NCBI RefSeq assembly: GCF_025837095.1
Contig: NZ_CP107551.1
Span: 2,152,352 to 2,216,351, forward strand
From: Rhodococcus sp. Z13
GTDB taxonomy: Bacteria > Actinomycetota > Actinomycetes > Mycobacteriales > Mycobacteriaceae
DNA length: 64,000 bases
Direction: 5' to 3'
This document shows positions 31,097 through 40,033 of the stretch, piece after piece. Position 1 is the stretch's first letter, and each line of letters begins with the position of its first letter. Below the pieces are notes generated by a model. The model was not told the origin of the DNA, searched no databases, and saw only the letters and a list, made by a program, of their open reading frames with translations. The position numbers and the translations under genes are program-made.

Positions 31097-32065
31097 TCAT
31101 CGCGCTCGCGCGACCAGTGGTAGTGCCATCGACAGCAGGATCAGGCCGGCGCCCAGTGCGGCGAGGGTCGAGACCGCCTCGCCGAACGCGAGCATGCCCA
31201 CGGCGAGAGCGACGACGACCTCCAGATAGGACAGCCCGGACAGTTCGGCGGCACGCAGGTGCTTGCCGGCGACCACCAGCAGCCCCAGGGCGAGTAGACC
31301 GCAGACGGCGAAGAAGCCGCCGGCCCACATCCAGTTCTCCGTCGTCATCCCCGACAGGTCGGGACGGGTCACCACGACCATCGCGCCGGTGGCGACGGCG
31401 CCGAACGCAAAGTTCCAGAAGCACCGCACATCCGACGGCATGTCGCGGCGGTAGCGATAGCAGAGCAGCGCGGCGCCGTAGAACAGGCCCGACGCGACAC
31501 CCAGCACCGTCCCGAGCGTCTCGTGCTCGCCGCTGGACGCGTCGCCGCCGACGAAACCCGCGGCGAGCAGCATGCCCGCGAAGGCGGTACCGATCGACAG
31601 CGCATCGAGTCGGGCGATCCGTTCCTTCAACACGACGCGGGCGAGGACGGTGGCGACGACCGGACCGAGATAGTGCAGCACCACCGCTCGGGAGAGATCG
31701 GTCAGCACCGTCGCCGACAGATAGGTCGCCAGCGACAGGCCGAGGAACACCCCGCCGCCCACGACCGACCACGACAGTCGCTCCCGGCGCACCTGCCCGA
31801 GACGTCGGGTGGCGGCGAGCAGCACGAGCATGCCCAGTGCGCCGACCGCCATCCGGCCCAGGGTCAGAGCCTCACCGAGCACCGCTCCGTCCGGGCTGGC
31901 CTTGCGCCCGAACAGGCCGGCCGCGCCCATCGCGGTGGCGGACACCACGATGGCAACGATGCCGAGCCGACGATTCGGGCGTGGAGCGGCGACAGGGGTG
32001 GTTCGAACAGCAGCAGGTGGAACAGCGATATCGGCGCGCGCAGGCGCGCCCAGGGAAACGGTCAC
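31097..32065 (-). CDS. EamA/DMT-family transporter under a glycine riboswitch
   Basis: A 322-residue protein with about ten membrane helices and two EamA repeats (about 35-165 and 180-315), characteristic of drug/metabolite exporters. Sequence such as TDLSRAVVLHYLGPVVATVL and YLEVVVALAVGMLAFGEAVS is typical. GTG 32065 is preceded by GAGGA with six-base spacing; the long open frame upstream is the riboswitch and is not coding. Control by a glycine aptamer suggests that this protein exports glycine or a related small amino acid, or relieves glycine stress; the specificity itself is not visible in the protein. Confidence 0.88.
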   Translation of the reverse strand: MTVSLGAPARADIAVPPAAVRTTPVAAPRPNRRLGIVAIVVSATAMGAAGLFGRKASPDGAVLGEALTLGRMAVGALGMLVLLAATRRLGQVRRERLSWSVVGGGVFLGLSLATYLSATVLTDLSRAVVLHYLGPVVATVLARVVLKERIARLDALSIGTAFAGMLLAAGFVGGDASSGEHETLGTVLGVASGLFYGAALLCYRYRRDMPSDVRCFWNFAFGAVATGAMVVVTRPDLSGMTTENWMWAGGFFAVCGLLALGLLVVAGKHLRAAELSGLSYLEVVVALAVGMLAFGEAVSTLAALGAGLILLSMALPLVARAR

Positions 32066-32112
32066 ACGTCTTCCTCGGGTCCAGGGTGCACGAAAGAGGG
32101 CACCAGCGGGTG

Positions 32113-32303
32113 TCTGTCGTTTCCCCGCTCTGTCATCGGACCTGAGAGCTTTCGCGGACGTGGATCCGCCTACACCGTCGGTGAACTCGAAATCGAGTTG
32201 CTTTCCAGAGGAGCCTCGCCGTCGGCGGTCTGGGGGCCTGAGAGATTCCCGGGGAGGTTGCTCCTTCGGCGCCCGCGCATGCGGGACTCTCCCGCCGCGG
32301 TTC
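32113..32303 (-). ncRNA. Tandem glycine riboswitch
   Basis: Read on the minus strand, aptamer 1 contains GGGAGAGTCCC, GCGCCGAAGGAGCAACC, GAATCTCTCAGGC and GACCGCC. Aptamer 2 contains TCTGGAAAGC, CACCGACGGTGTAGGCGG and GAAAGCTCTCAGGTCCGATG followed by ACAGAGCGGGG. These are the conserved gcvT-element blocks in order and with the short inter-aptamer linker. About 48 bases separate aptamer 2 from the start codon. GGTGC/GCACC can form a hairpin there, and CCTC upstream could pair with the GAGG of the ribosome site, so control is probably at translation. Confidence 0.93.
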
Positions 32304-32430
32304 GGTGGCTGTTCAGTTGTCGCGGTCAGTATGCCATGCCCTTCGGAACGGAGCGTCGTTGCCCTGAGGCATGGGGCGTGTCTCACATTCCTGCTGGTGA
32401 GAGGGCTGCCGAAAAACTTCTGCCGATACC

Positions 32431-32459
32431 TTCACAAATATTGGCATAATTGCTATGGT
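32431..32459 (+). promoter_or_regulatory. Promoter of the acyl-CoA synthetase operon with operator-like dyad (site 1)
   Basis: TTCACA (32431-32436) and TATGGT (32454-32459) are 17 bases apart, and TGC precedes the -10 (extended -10). The spacer is filled by AAATATTGGCATAATT (32436-32451), an AT-rich imperfect dyad found again upstream of other units in this island. A repressor bound here would block polymerase. The 509-base gap 32066-32574 thus holds the riboswitch leader of one gene and the promoter of the other. Confidence 0.6.
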
Positions 32460-32574
32460 GTGCATCACACGGTCTCGTGAGGGGTGTGGACGACATTCCG
32501 CATCCGGGGGGCACGAGGTCCGATCCCTTCGTCTCTTCTCGTACGGCACTAGGTATCTACAGACAGGTGGTCAC

Positions 32575-34068
32575 ATGGGCATCGGGATGGTTCTCGACAT
32601 GGCGTCTGCCGCTACCCCCGGGCGGATCGCGACCGGTTCGCGACAGGGTGGCACGACCTATCGGCAACTCGACGAACTCGCCTCGCGGGGGGCGGGACTG
32701 ATCGGCGAGCTCGGCGCGCGCCACCTCGTGTTCGTGGGGGTCAACGGGCCGGTGCTGCCGGTGTTGATGTTCTCCACCGCGCGAGCCGGTATCCCGTTGG
32801 CGCCGTTGAACTACCGCCTTCCGTCCCATCAGTTGCTCGAGTTGATCGACCGCTTGGGCGATCCGGTGGTGGTGGCGGACGCCGAATACGTCGACAAGCT
32901 CGCCGGATGCCGGCACCGCATCCTCTCGACCGACGAATTCCTCCGCCTCGCAGGCGAGACGGAACCTGTCGCGGGAGACCGCTCGGAGGACGAGGGCACC
33001 GCGGTCGTCCTGTTCACCTCCGGTACCACCTCGGCCCCCAAGGGTGTGCTGCTCCGGCACCGCAACCTGCTGTCGTACCTGATCAACACCGTCGAATTCG
33101 GTTCCGCTGCAGAGGAACAGGCTGCATTGGTCAGTACGCCCCCCTATCACATCGCCGGTCTCGGTGCCGTGCTGAGCAACGTCTACTCGGGTCGGCGCAT
33201 GGTGTATCTCCCCGACTTCACCCCGCAGGGCTGGCTCGACGTCGTCCGGCGCGAAGGGGTCACCAGTGCGATGGTCGTCCCCACCATGCTCGCGCGCATC
33301 GTCGACCACCTCGACGGTGCGCCCGCCGAGTGCCCCACACTCGAATCGCTCGCCTACGGAGGGGCGCGGATGCCGCAGCCCGTCCTCGAGCGGGCACTCG
33401 CGGCGTTCGGGAACACCGGCTTCGTCAACGCCTACGGACTGACCGAGACCAGTTCGACCATCGCGGTCCTCGGTCCCGAGGACCACCGTGAAGCCTTCGC
33501 GAACCCCGAACTGCGAGGACGTCTTTCGTCGACGGGACGGATCGTTCCCGGGGTCGAGGCCCAGATCCGGTCCGAGGACGGGACCCGGGTGCTCCCCGAG
33601 GGGGAGACGGGACTGCTGTGGGTACGTGGTGCCCAGGTCAGTGGGGAGTACATGGGCAACGGCTCGGTGCTCGACGAGGACGGTTGGTTCCCCACCCGCG
33701 ACCGCGCCCGAATCGAGGACGGCTATCTCTACATCGGGGGCCGCGCGGACGACACCATCATCCGCGGGGGCGAGAACATCGCCCCGGCCGAGATCGAGGA
33801 CGTGCTGGCCCATCACCCCCACGTCCGCGAGGTCGCGGTGATCGGCACCCCCGACGACGAGTGGGGTGAGCGGATCTGCGCCGTGATCGTCCCGTCGGTC
33901 GACGACCACGACGACCCCGAGGAGATCCGCACCTGGTGCCGCGCGCGTCTGCGCGGCTCGCGGACGCCGGACGATGTCGTCTTCGCCGACGACCTGCCCC
34001 GCACCCCCACGGGCAAGCTCGTGCGCCGCGACCTCGTGGAACAGATCACCGCGGGACTCGCGGGCTGA
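32575..34068 (+). CDS. AMP-dependent acyl-CoA synthetase/ligase
   Basis: A 497-residue ANL-superfamily enzyme that activates a carboxylic acid to its CoA thioester via an acyl-adenylate. Motifs: VLFTSGTTSAPKGVLLRHRN (P-loop-like, about 145-165), NAYGLTETSST (about 285), the hinge-region TRDRARIEDGYLYIGGRADD and IIRGGENIAPAEIEDVL, and the C-terminal catalytic lysine in PRTPTGKLVRRD. ATG 32575 follows CAGGTGG; an upstream frame would lie in the promoter. It is the first gene of a plus-strand operon running to about 44.5 kb. The acid substrate cannot be told. Confidence 0.92.
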   Translation: MGIGMVLDMASAATPGRIATGSRQGGTTYRQLDELASRGAGLIGELGARHLVFVGVNGPVLPVLMFSTARAGIPLAPLNYRLPSHQLLELIDRLGDPVVVADAEYVDKLAGCRHRILSTDEFLRLAGETEPVAGDRSEDEGTAVVLFTSGTTSAPKGVLLRHRNLLSYLINTVEFGSAAEEQAALVSTPPYHIAGLGAVLSNVYSGRRMVYLPDFTPQGWLDVVRREGVTSAMVVPTMLARIVDHLDGAPAECPTLESLAYGGARMPQPVLERALAAFGNTGFVNAYGLTETSSTIAVLGPEDHREAFANPELRGRLSSTGRIVPGVEAQIRSEDGTRVLPEGETGLLWVRGAQVSGEYMGNGSVLDEDGWFPTRDRARIEDGYLYIGGRADDTIIRGGENIAPAEIEDVLAHHPHVREVAVIGTPDDEWGERICAVIVPSVDDHDDPEEIRTWCRARLRGSRTPDDVVFADDLPRTPTGKLVRRDLVEQITAGLAG

Positions 34069-34107
34069 CCCGCCCGGCAACGCCTTCCGCACAGAACAGG
34101 TTCTTCC

Positions 34108-35151
34108 GTGAGCACTCACCCCACCACCACGGCCACGCGACTCGAATGGGTCCTGCGTGCCCGCCCGAGCGGCCGGCCCCGGCCGAGCGACGTCGAACTG
34201 GTCGACTCCCCGCTCGCCGAGCGGGGCCCGGACCGGGTCCGTGTCCGCAACCTCGTCATGTCGGTCGAGCCGTACATGCGGGGCCGGATGGGCGGTGAGG
34301 CGACCTACGCGGAGCCCTACGCACTGGGGGAGCCGATGCTCGCACCGACCGTCGGGATCGTCACCGAGTCCGACGACCCGGCGCTCCCGGTCGGTGCCCA
34401 CGTCCTCCACGATCTCGGCTGGCGCACCGAGGCCCTCGTCCCGGTGGCCGACTGTCGCCGCTTGCGGCACGCCGACCTGCCCGCCGCCGTGCACCTGAGC
34501 GTGCTGGGTATCCCCGGCATGACGGCCTGGGTGGGGATCGACCGGATCGCGCAGGTCCGTGCCGGGGACGTCGTGTTCGTCTCCTCCGCTGCCGGCGCGG
34601 TCGGTTCGACCGCCGTCCAGCTGGCGAAACGACGCGGCGCCGTGGTGATCGGCAGCGCCGGGTCGCCCGAGAAGGTCGCACTCGTGCGCGACCTCGGAGC
34701 GGACGCGGCGTTCGACCACCACGACGGGCCGGCGAAGGACCTGCTGCGCGAGGCCATGGCCGAGGCCGGGGTTACGGCCCTGGACGTGTACTTCGACAAC
34801 GTCGGTGGCGAACAGCTCGAAGCGGCGATCCGGGTCCTGGCCGACCACGCCCGCATCGCCCTGTGCGGGATGATCAGCCTCTACAACTCCGCCGAGCCCG
34901 TGCCCGGCCCCCGCAACCTGCTCCGGCTGATCTGGCGCCGCGCCCGCATGGAGGGCTTCCTGCTGGCCGACCACCTCGACGCCCGCGAGGAGTTCGAGGA
35001 CGAGATGGCCACCCTCGTGCGGGAAGGACACATCCGGCCCGTCCACACCGAGTTCCCCGGCGGCATCTCCGGAGCATGGGACGCCTTCGTCGGGATGCTC
35101 GACGGCACCGCCACCGGCAAGGCCCTCGTCCCCCTCGACCCCGCCACCTGA
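34108..35151 (+). CDS. Zinc-independent medium-chain NADP-dependent reductase
   Basis: A 347-residue MDR protein of the leukotriene B4 dehydrogenase/prostaglandin reductase group. The N-terminal part includes VRNLVMSVEPYMRGRM (about 47-62) and the cofactor domain has VFVSSAAGAVGSTAVQLAKR (about 154-173). No zinc ligands are seen. Relatives reduce the double bond of alpha,beta-unsaturated ketones or thioesters. GTG start 39 bases after the ligase, in the same operon. Confidence 0.9.
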   Translation: MSTHPTTTATRLEWVLRARPSGRPRPSDVELVDSPLAERGPDRVRVRNLVMSVEPYMRGRMGGEATYAEPYALGEPMLAPTVGIVTESDDPALPVGAHVLHDLGWRTEALVPVADCRRLRHADLPAAVHLSVLGIPGMTAWVGIDRIAQVRAGDVVFVSSAAGAVGSTAVQLAKRRGAVVIGSAGSPEKVALVRDLGADAAFDHHDGPAKDLLREAMAEAGVTALDVYFDNVGGEQLEAAIRVLADHARIALCGMISLYNSAEPVPGPRNLLRLIWRRARMEGFLLADHLDAREEFEDEMATLVREGHIRPVHTEFPGGISGAWDAFVGMLDGTATGKALVPLDPAT

Positions 35152-35257
35152 TCCGCACCGGGACCGATCCCGACGTCGCGCCCGCGACGCCGGTGTCCCG
35201 CCGTACCTTCCCACCCCCGTCCGGCGCCCCGCGCCGACCACATCGACAGGAGCCCCC

Positions 35258-36022
35258 ATGACCACGCATCCCCGTCCTCTCGAAGGAAAGGTCGCGCTCG
35301 TCACCGGCGGCAGCCGCGGTCTGGGCCGCGAGATGGTGCTTGCCTTCGCGCAGGCCGGAGCCGACGTCGTCATCGTCAGCCGCAAGGTCGACAGCTGCGA
35401 GAAACTCGCCGCGGAGGTCGCCGAGACCACCGGCCGCAAGGCTCTCCCGCTCGCTCTCCACGTCGGTGACTGGGACGCCCACGAACCCGTCGTCGACCGG
35501 GTCTACGACGAATTCGGCCACCTGGACGTCCTCGTCAACAACGCCGGGATGGCCCCGCTGTATCCGAGCCTCGACCAGGTCTCGGAGGAGCTGTTCGACA
35601 AGGTGATCGGCGTCAACCTCAAGGGCGCCTTCCGTCTGACCGCCCTCGTCGGACCGCGCATGGCGGCCGGCGACGGCGGATCCATCATCAACATCAGCTC
35701 GATCGCCTCCGAGCGGCCGATGACCACCGACCTGCCCTATGCGGCCGCCAAGGCCGGACTCAATACCCTCACCAAGGGGTTCGCGCAGGCCTACGGTCCC
35801 ACGGTGCGGGTCAACACCATCATGGCCGGTGCGTTCCTCACCGACATCAGCAAGGCCTGGGACATGGACTCGGCCAACGAACTGTTCCGTGCCATGCCGC
35901 TCCAGCGTGCCGGTGACCCCAGCGAGATCGTCGGGGCTGCACTGTATCTCGCCGGACCCGGCTCCACCTACACCACCGGTGCAGTGATCCCCGTCGACGG
36001 CGGCCGCACCTCCACCCCCTGA
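35258..36022 (+). CDS. SDR-family oxidoreductase
   Basis: A 254-residue classical SDR with cofactor loop TGGSRGLG (about 16-23), VNNAGMAPL, Ser in NISSIASERP and the YAAAKAG Tyr/Lys pair (about 165-169). Ends in VIPVDGGRTSTP. ACAGGAG precedes the ATG. Probably a hydroxyacyl or alcohol dehydrogenase of the catabolic operon; the exact step is unknown. Confidence 0.9.
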   Translation: MTTHPRPLEGKVALVTGGSRGLGREMVLAFAQAGADVVIVSRKVDSCEKLAAEVAETTGRKALPLALHVGDWDAHEPVVDRVYDEFGHLDVLVNNAGMAPLYPSLDQVSEELFDKVIGVNLKGAFRLTALVGPRMAAGDGGSIINISSIASERPMTTDLPYAAAKAGLNTLTKGFAQAYGPTVRVNTIMAGAFLTDISKAWDMDSANELFRAMPLQRAGDPSEIVGAALYLAGPGSTYTTGAVIPVDGGRTSTP

Positions 36023-36065
36023 CCGATCCCGGCAACCCCACCGGACCGACGACCAGGAGCCCCAC

Positions 36066-37151
36066 ATGACCCCCATCAAGTCCCGGCGCACCTTCCTGTC
36101 CGCCCTGACCGCCGCCGCACTCGCTGCGACCCTCGCGGCCTGCGGCGGTAGCAGCAACGCCGACGACCGCATCACCGCCGACTCCGTCGGTGCCACCGGC
36201 CCGGCCGGTGACGAGGCGTGGCAGCAGATCGTCGAGGCTGCCCAGCAGGAGGGTGAGGTCACCATCTATTCCTCCAACGCCGCCGATGCTCTCGCCGAAC
36301 TCGGACGCCGCTTCGAGGCCGACTACGGCATCCGCCTCAACGTGGTCCGAGATGTCGACGCGAACCTGCACCAGAAGATCGGTGCGGAGGCGGAGACGGG
36401 CAACCGTGTCGCCGACGTGATCACCCAGGCCAGCGTGCCCTGGGCCGTCGAGAACGGCGCGAACGGTGTCTTCGCCCAACCGGTCGGCCCCGCCTTCACC
36501 GACTCCGCGAGCGAATACGACGTCGCGACGTTGATGGACGACGACGGCTACTTCGTCACCAACGCCTCGGTGCTGACCTTCGGCTGGAACACCCAGCGTT
36601 ACCCCGACGGCCTCGACAGCTACACCGACCTGCTCGATCCGTCCCTCGCCGACGGCAAGATCGGCATCGTCACCCCCACCTCGACCGCCCACGTCGACTT
36701 CTACGACAGCTATCTCGAACAGGTCGGGGGAGAGGGATTCCTCGAGAAGCTCTCCGCCCAGAAGCCGCGGATCTACCCCAGCGCACTGCCACTGGCTCAG
36801 GCCCTCGCCTCCGGTGAGATCGCCGTCGCCGCCTTCGTGCAGGACCAGAAGAGCGAACAGAAGACCGGTGCGCCCGTCGACTCGGCGTTCGGGGACGTCG
36901 TGTGGGGCGCACCCATGTACACCGCGATCCTCGCCGACGCCGTTCATCCCAACGCGGCACAGGTCCTCGCCAACTACATGATCACGCCCGCCGGCCAGGA
37001 GGCCGTCTCGTTCCGCAACGCCGCGGTGCTGCCGAACATCGCCTCGTCGGTCACCACCGTGGACAAGGTCGCCCCGCAGGACACCGAGGCGATGACGCCG
37101 GAAGCACTCGAGGACCTCAAGGCCCGCTTCGGTCGCCTGTTCAACCAGTAG
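36066..37151 (+). CDS. ABC transporter substrate-binding lipoprotein (family 1, Fe3+/organic-anion type)
   Basis: A 361-residue extracellular solute-binding protein. The signal is SRRTFLSALTAAALAATLAAC: a twin-arginine-like start and lipobox with Cys26, so possibly a Tat-exported lipoprotein. Body segments EGEVTIYSSNAADALAELGR and LTFGWNTQRYPDGLDSYTDL match the FbpA-like group, whose members bind ferric iron, phosphonates or organic anions. No adjacent permease; the likely membrane partners are encoded at 56.5-59.4 kb next to a second binding protein (53.8 kb) with the same design. Its location in a catabolic operon favours an organic acid ligand. Confidence 0.9.
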   Translation: MTPIKSRRTFLSALTAAALAATLAACGGSSNADDRITADSVGATGPAGDEAWQQIVEAAQQEGEVTIYSSNAADALAELGRRFEADYGIRLNVVRDVDANLHQKIGAEAETGNRVADVITQASVPWAVENGANGVFAQPVGPAFTDSASEYDVATLMDDDGYFVTNASVLTFGWNTQRYPDGLDSYTDLLDPSLADGKIGIVTPTSTAHVDFYDSYLEQVGGEGFLEKLSAQKPRIYPSALPLAQALASGEIAVAAFVQDQKSEQKTGAPVDSAFGDVVWGAPMYTAILADAVHPNAAQVLANYMITPAGQEAVSFRNAAVLPNIASSVTTVDKVAPQDTEAMTPEALEDLKARFGRLFNQ

Positions 37152-37180
37152 CCCCGGATCGCCGGAGAAGGAGTCACCCC

Positions 37181-38008
37181 ATGGGAAGAGTCGAAGGCAA
37201 GGTCGCGCTGATCACCGGCGCGGCCCGCGGCCAGGGACGCTCGCACGCCCTGCGTCTCGCCGAAGAAGGAGCCGACGTCGTCCTCCTCGACGTGTGCGCA
37301 CCCATCGAATCGGTGCCGTATCCCCTCGCCACCGAGGACGATCTGAAGGAGACCGAGGCACTGGTCGCCGCGACCGGTCGCCGGGTGCTCTCCCGGATCG
37401 CCGACGTACGCGACCAGGCGCAGCTGGACGCCGCCGTGGCCGACGCGATCGGCACCTTCGGCCACATCGACATCGTCTGCGCCAACGCGGGCATCGTCGG
37501 TTTCCGGCCCACCTGGGAGCTGAGCGACGCCGAATGGCAGGACATGCTCGACGTCAACCTCACCGGTGTGTTCCACACCGTCCGGGCAGTCGTCCCCGAG
37601 ATGATCCGGGCCGGTCGCGGCGGTTCCATCGTCATCACCAGTTCCATCCAGGCGATGCTCGGTTCGGCCAACATCGGGCACTACAACGCCTCCAAGAGCG
37701 GTGTCGTCGGCCTGATGCGCACCCTCGCCACCGAACTCGGGCCGCACGGGATCCGCGTCAACACCGTCAATCCCAGTGCCGTCGAGACCCCGATGCTGCA
37801 CAACGACGCAACCTTCCGGATCTTCGCCCCCGATCTCGAGGCTCCCGGGCCGGACGATCTGTGGGAGCGCTCGAAGGGGCGCAATCCGATGGGCATCGGC
37901 TGGGTCGCCACTCAGGACATGACCAACGCCGTGTTGTTCCTGGCTTCCGACGAGGCACGATTCATCACCGGCGTGGCACTGCCGGTCGACGCAGGAGTTC
38001 GACTGTGA
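37181..38008 (+). CDS. Mycofactocin-coupled SDR-family oxidoreductase
   Basis: A 275-residue SDR carrying the extra segment after strand 2 (VLLDVCAPIESVPYPLATED followed by DLKETEALV, about 34-62) that typifies mycofactocin-dependent dehydrogenases, which hold NAD tightly and pass electrons to mycofactocin. The cofactor loop is TGAARGQG (about 12-19), and the catalytic Tyr/Lys are in HYNASKSGVVG. Ends VALPVDAGVRL. AGAAGGAG precedes the ATG. The stop overlaps the next SDR start. It implies that the host makes mycofactocin and that an alcohol is oxidised in this pathway. Confidence 0.9.
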   Translation: MGRVEGKVALITGAARGQGRSHALRLAEEGADVVLLDVCAPIESVPYPLATEDDLKETEALVAATGRRVLSRIADVRDQAQLDAAVADAIGTFGHIDIVCANAGIVGFRPTWELSDAEWQDMLDVNLTGVFHTVRAVVPEMIRAGRGGSIVITSSIQAMLGSANIGHYNASKSGVVGLMRTLATELGPHGIRVNTVNPSAVETPMLHNDATFRIFAPDLEAPGPDDLWERSKGRNPMGIGWVATQDMTNAVLFLASDEARFITGVALPVDAGVRL

Positions 38009-38820
38009 CAACTCTGGACAACGAAACCCGTCCCGACACCGCCCGAGGGCTGCGCCGCCTCGAAGGACGCCGCATCTTCGTCACCGGTGGCGGCAGCGGA
38101 ATCGGGGAGGCCGTCGCCCACCGCCTCGCCGCCGAGGGCGCCCTGGTCGCCGTGACCGACGCACGGGGCGAGGCCGCCGAATCGGTCTCCGCCGCGGTCG
38201 CCGACACCGGCGCCCGTACCCTGGGTCTGCGCTGTGACGTCGGCGACGAGACCTCGGTGGAGGAAGCGATGGCCGCCTCGGTCGCCGAGTTCGGCGGCCT
38301 CGACGGGGTGGTGACGTGCGCCGGTGTCAACGGCACCGCGATGCTGCACGAGATGGACCTCGCCCACTGGGAACGCATCCTCCGGGTGAACCTCACGGGC
38401 ACCTTCCTGCCGTTGCGCGCGGCGCTGCCGCACCTGCTCGAGGCCGGGGGCGGGTCGATCGTCACCGTCGGGTCGGTCGCCTCACTGGTGGCGACCAATC
38501 TGAACACCCCCGGTTACGACGCGTCCAAGGGCGGTGTCCTGCAGCTCACCAGGTCGATCGCCATGGGCTACGCCGACCGCAACATCCGCGCGAACTGCCT
38601 GTGCCCGGGCCTCGTCCGCACCGGGCTGCGGGTGAACTCGCAGGCGTTGCAGGGACCGGAACCGGAGCCGACCCGCAGCCGGGTCGTGGAGAACACCGCG
38701 CTCGGCCGCTCCGCGGATCCCGCGGAGATGGCGTCGGTGGTGGCCTTCCTGCTCTCCGACGACGCGTCCTTCGTGACCGGCGCGGCCATCGCCGCCGACG
38801 GTGGCCTGACCGCGAACTGA
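38005..38820 (+). CDS. SDR-family oxidoreductase
   Basis: A 271-residue classical SDR: TGGGSGIG (about 28-35), VTCAGVNGT, VTVGSVASLV with the catalytic Ser, and YDASKGG with Tyr/Lys (about 171-175). GTG 38005 overlaps the preceding stop by four bases, and GCAGGAG lies nine bases upstream, so the two SDRs are translationally coupled. They may act on successive or alternative intermediates. Confidence 0.9.
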   Translation: MTTLDNETRPDTARGLRRLEGRRIFVTGGGSGIGEAVAHRLAAEGALVAVTDARGEAAESVSAAVADTGARTLGLRCDVGDETSVEEAMAASVAEFGGLDGVVTCAGVNGTAMLHEMDLAHWERILRVNLTGTFLPLRAALPHLLEAGGGSIVTVGSVASLVATNLNTPGYDASKGGVLQLTRSIAMGYADRNIRANCLCPGLVRTGLRVNSQALQGPEPEPTRSRVVENTALGRSADPAEMASVVAFLLSDDASFVTGAAIAADGGLTAN

Positions 38821-38845
38821 CCCACTAGACAGAGGTGACCCACAC

Positions 38846-40033
38846 ATGTCCACCGACCCGACCTGGCGCAGGGATGCCTGTGCCATCGCAGGAATCGGGA
38901 CCACCCGGTTCTCCAAGGATTCCGGCGTGTCCGTCACGGCGCTCGCCGTCGAGGCCGCCGCTGCGGCGCTCGAGGACGCCGGCCTGACCCCCGCCGACGT
39001 CGACGGCGTCGTCCGCAACGACATGGACCTGGTCTCGTGCGCGGCGCTCGCCGACGGCCTCGGCGTACCGCATCTGACCTACTGGGGCGAAGCGGGACCG
39101 GGTGGCTCCGGTCCGGCCGCGATGGTCGCCCAGGCCGTCGCCGCGATCATGAGCGGCCAGGCGACCACCGTCGTCGTCTTCCGCTCGCTCAACGGCCGCT
39201 CCGGCCGCCGTTTCGGTCTCTCCCCGGTCGTCACCCCCGAGGTGGGCGGCAACGAGACCTTCGAGGAGTTCTTCGGTCCCTACGGGCTGCTCTCGTCCGG
39301 CCAGTACTTCGCGCTCATGGCCCAGCGCTACATGACCGAGACCGGCCTGACCTCCGAACAGCTCGCGCAGATCGCGCTGGTGACCCGCAAGCGTGCCAAC
39401 GCCAACCCGGCCGCCCAGATGTACGACCGGCCGATGACCCTCGACGACTACTTCGCCTCGCGGATGCTGTCGTCACCGCTGCGCCTGTTCGACTACTGCC
39501 TCGAGACCGACGGCGCCGCTGCGGTCGTCGTCACCACCACCGAACGCGCCAAGGACCTGCGCCAGCCCCCGGCGCTGATCCGCTCGGTCGCGATGTCGAC
39601 CTGCCGGCACCCGCAGCCGGGTCTGATGTACCCGACGCTCATGCGCGAGAACATCACCGTGCTGCCCTCACGTGAATGCCAGGACACGCTCTACAGCCGT
39701 GCGGGGCTCGGGCCAGCAGACGTCGACGTCGCCCAGATCTACGACTGCTATTCGATCACCGCCCTCATCCAGCTCGAGGACTACGGCTTCTGCAAGCGCG
39801 GCGACACCGGGGACTTCCTCGCCGACGGCCAGATCGACCTGGGTGGGTCCATCCCGATCAACACCAGTGGAGGACACATGTCCGAGGGATACATCCACGG
39901 AATGAACCACGTCGTCGAAGGGGTGCGGCAGATCCGCGGCACCTCCACCAGTCAGGTCGAGGGCGCCGAGGTCTCCCTCGTCACCTCGGCCCCGCCGCCG
40001 GCGGCGTCCGCACTGCTCCTGGTGGCGGCATGA
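38846..40033 (+). CDS. Thiolase-like protein lacking the nucleophilic cysteine (Ltp2/aldolase-like)
   Basis: A 395-residue SCP-x-type thiolase fold. Where true thiolases have the active cysteine this protein reads YWGEAGPGGSGPAAMVAQ, with no cysteine. The C-terminal blocks IYDCYSITALIQLEDYGFC and NTSGGHMSEGYIHGMNHVVE are those of the Ltp2/DitF-like group, in which Ltp2 with a DUF35 partner performs retro-aldol cleavage of steroid side-chain CoA thioesters. The next gene, overlapping by four bases, is a DUF35 protein, which fits such a complex. Retro-aldolase activity is inferred. Confidence 0.85.
   Translation: MSTDPTWRRDACAIAGIGTTRFSKDSGVSVTALAVEAAAAALEDAGLTPADVDGVVRNDMDLVSCAALADGLGVPHLTYWGEAGPGGSGPAAMVAQAVAAIMSGQATTVVVFRSLNGRSGRRFGLSPVVTPEVGGNETFEEFFGPYGLLSSGQYFALMAQRYMTETGLTSEQLAQIALVTRKRANANPAAQMYDRPMTLDDYFASRMLSSPLRLFDYCLETDGAAAVVVTTTERAKDLRQPPALIRSVAMSTCRHPQPGLMYPTLMRENITVLPSRECQDTLYSRAGLGPADVDVAQIYDCYSITALIQLEDYGFCKRGDTGDFLADGQIDLGGSIPINTSGGHMSEGYIHGMNHVVEGVRQIRGTSTSQVEGAEVSLVTSAPPPAASALLLVAA

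Noticed and set aside
32066-32386. N-terminal extension of the EamA transporter frame
   Set aside because: The region is a tandem glycine riboswitch; the GTG at 32065 has a well-placed GAGGA, and the extension has no membrane or domain character.
32557-35439. A 960-codon minus-strand frame over the ligase and reductase genes
   Set aside because: It is a codon-bias shadow of real plus-strand genes with recognisable motifs.
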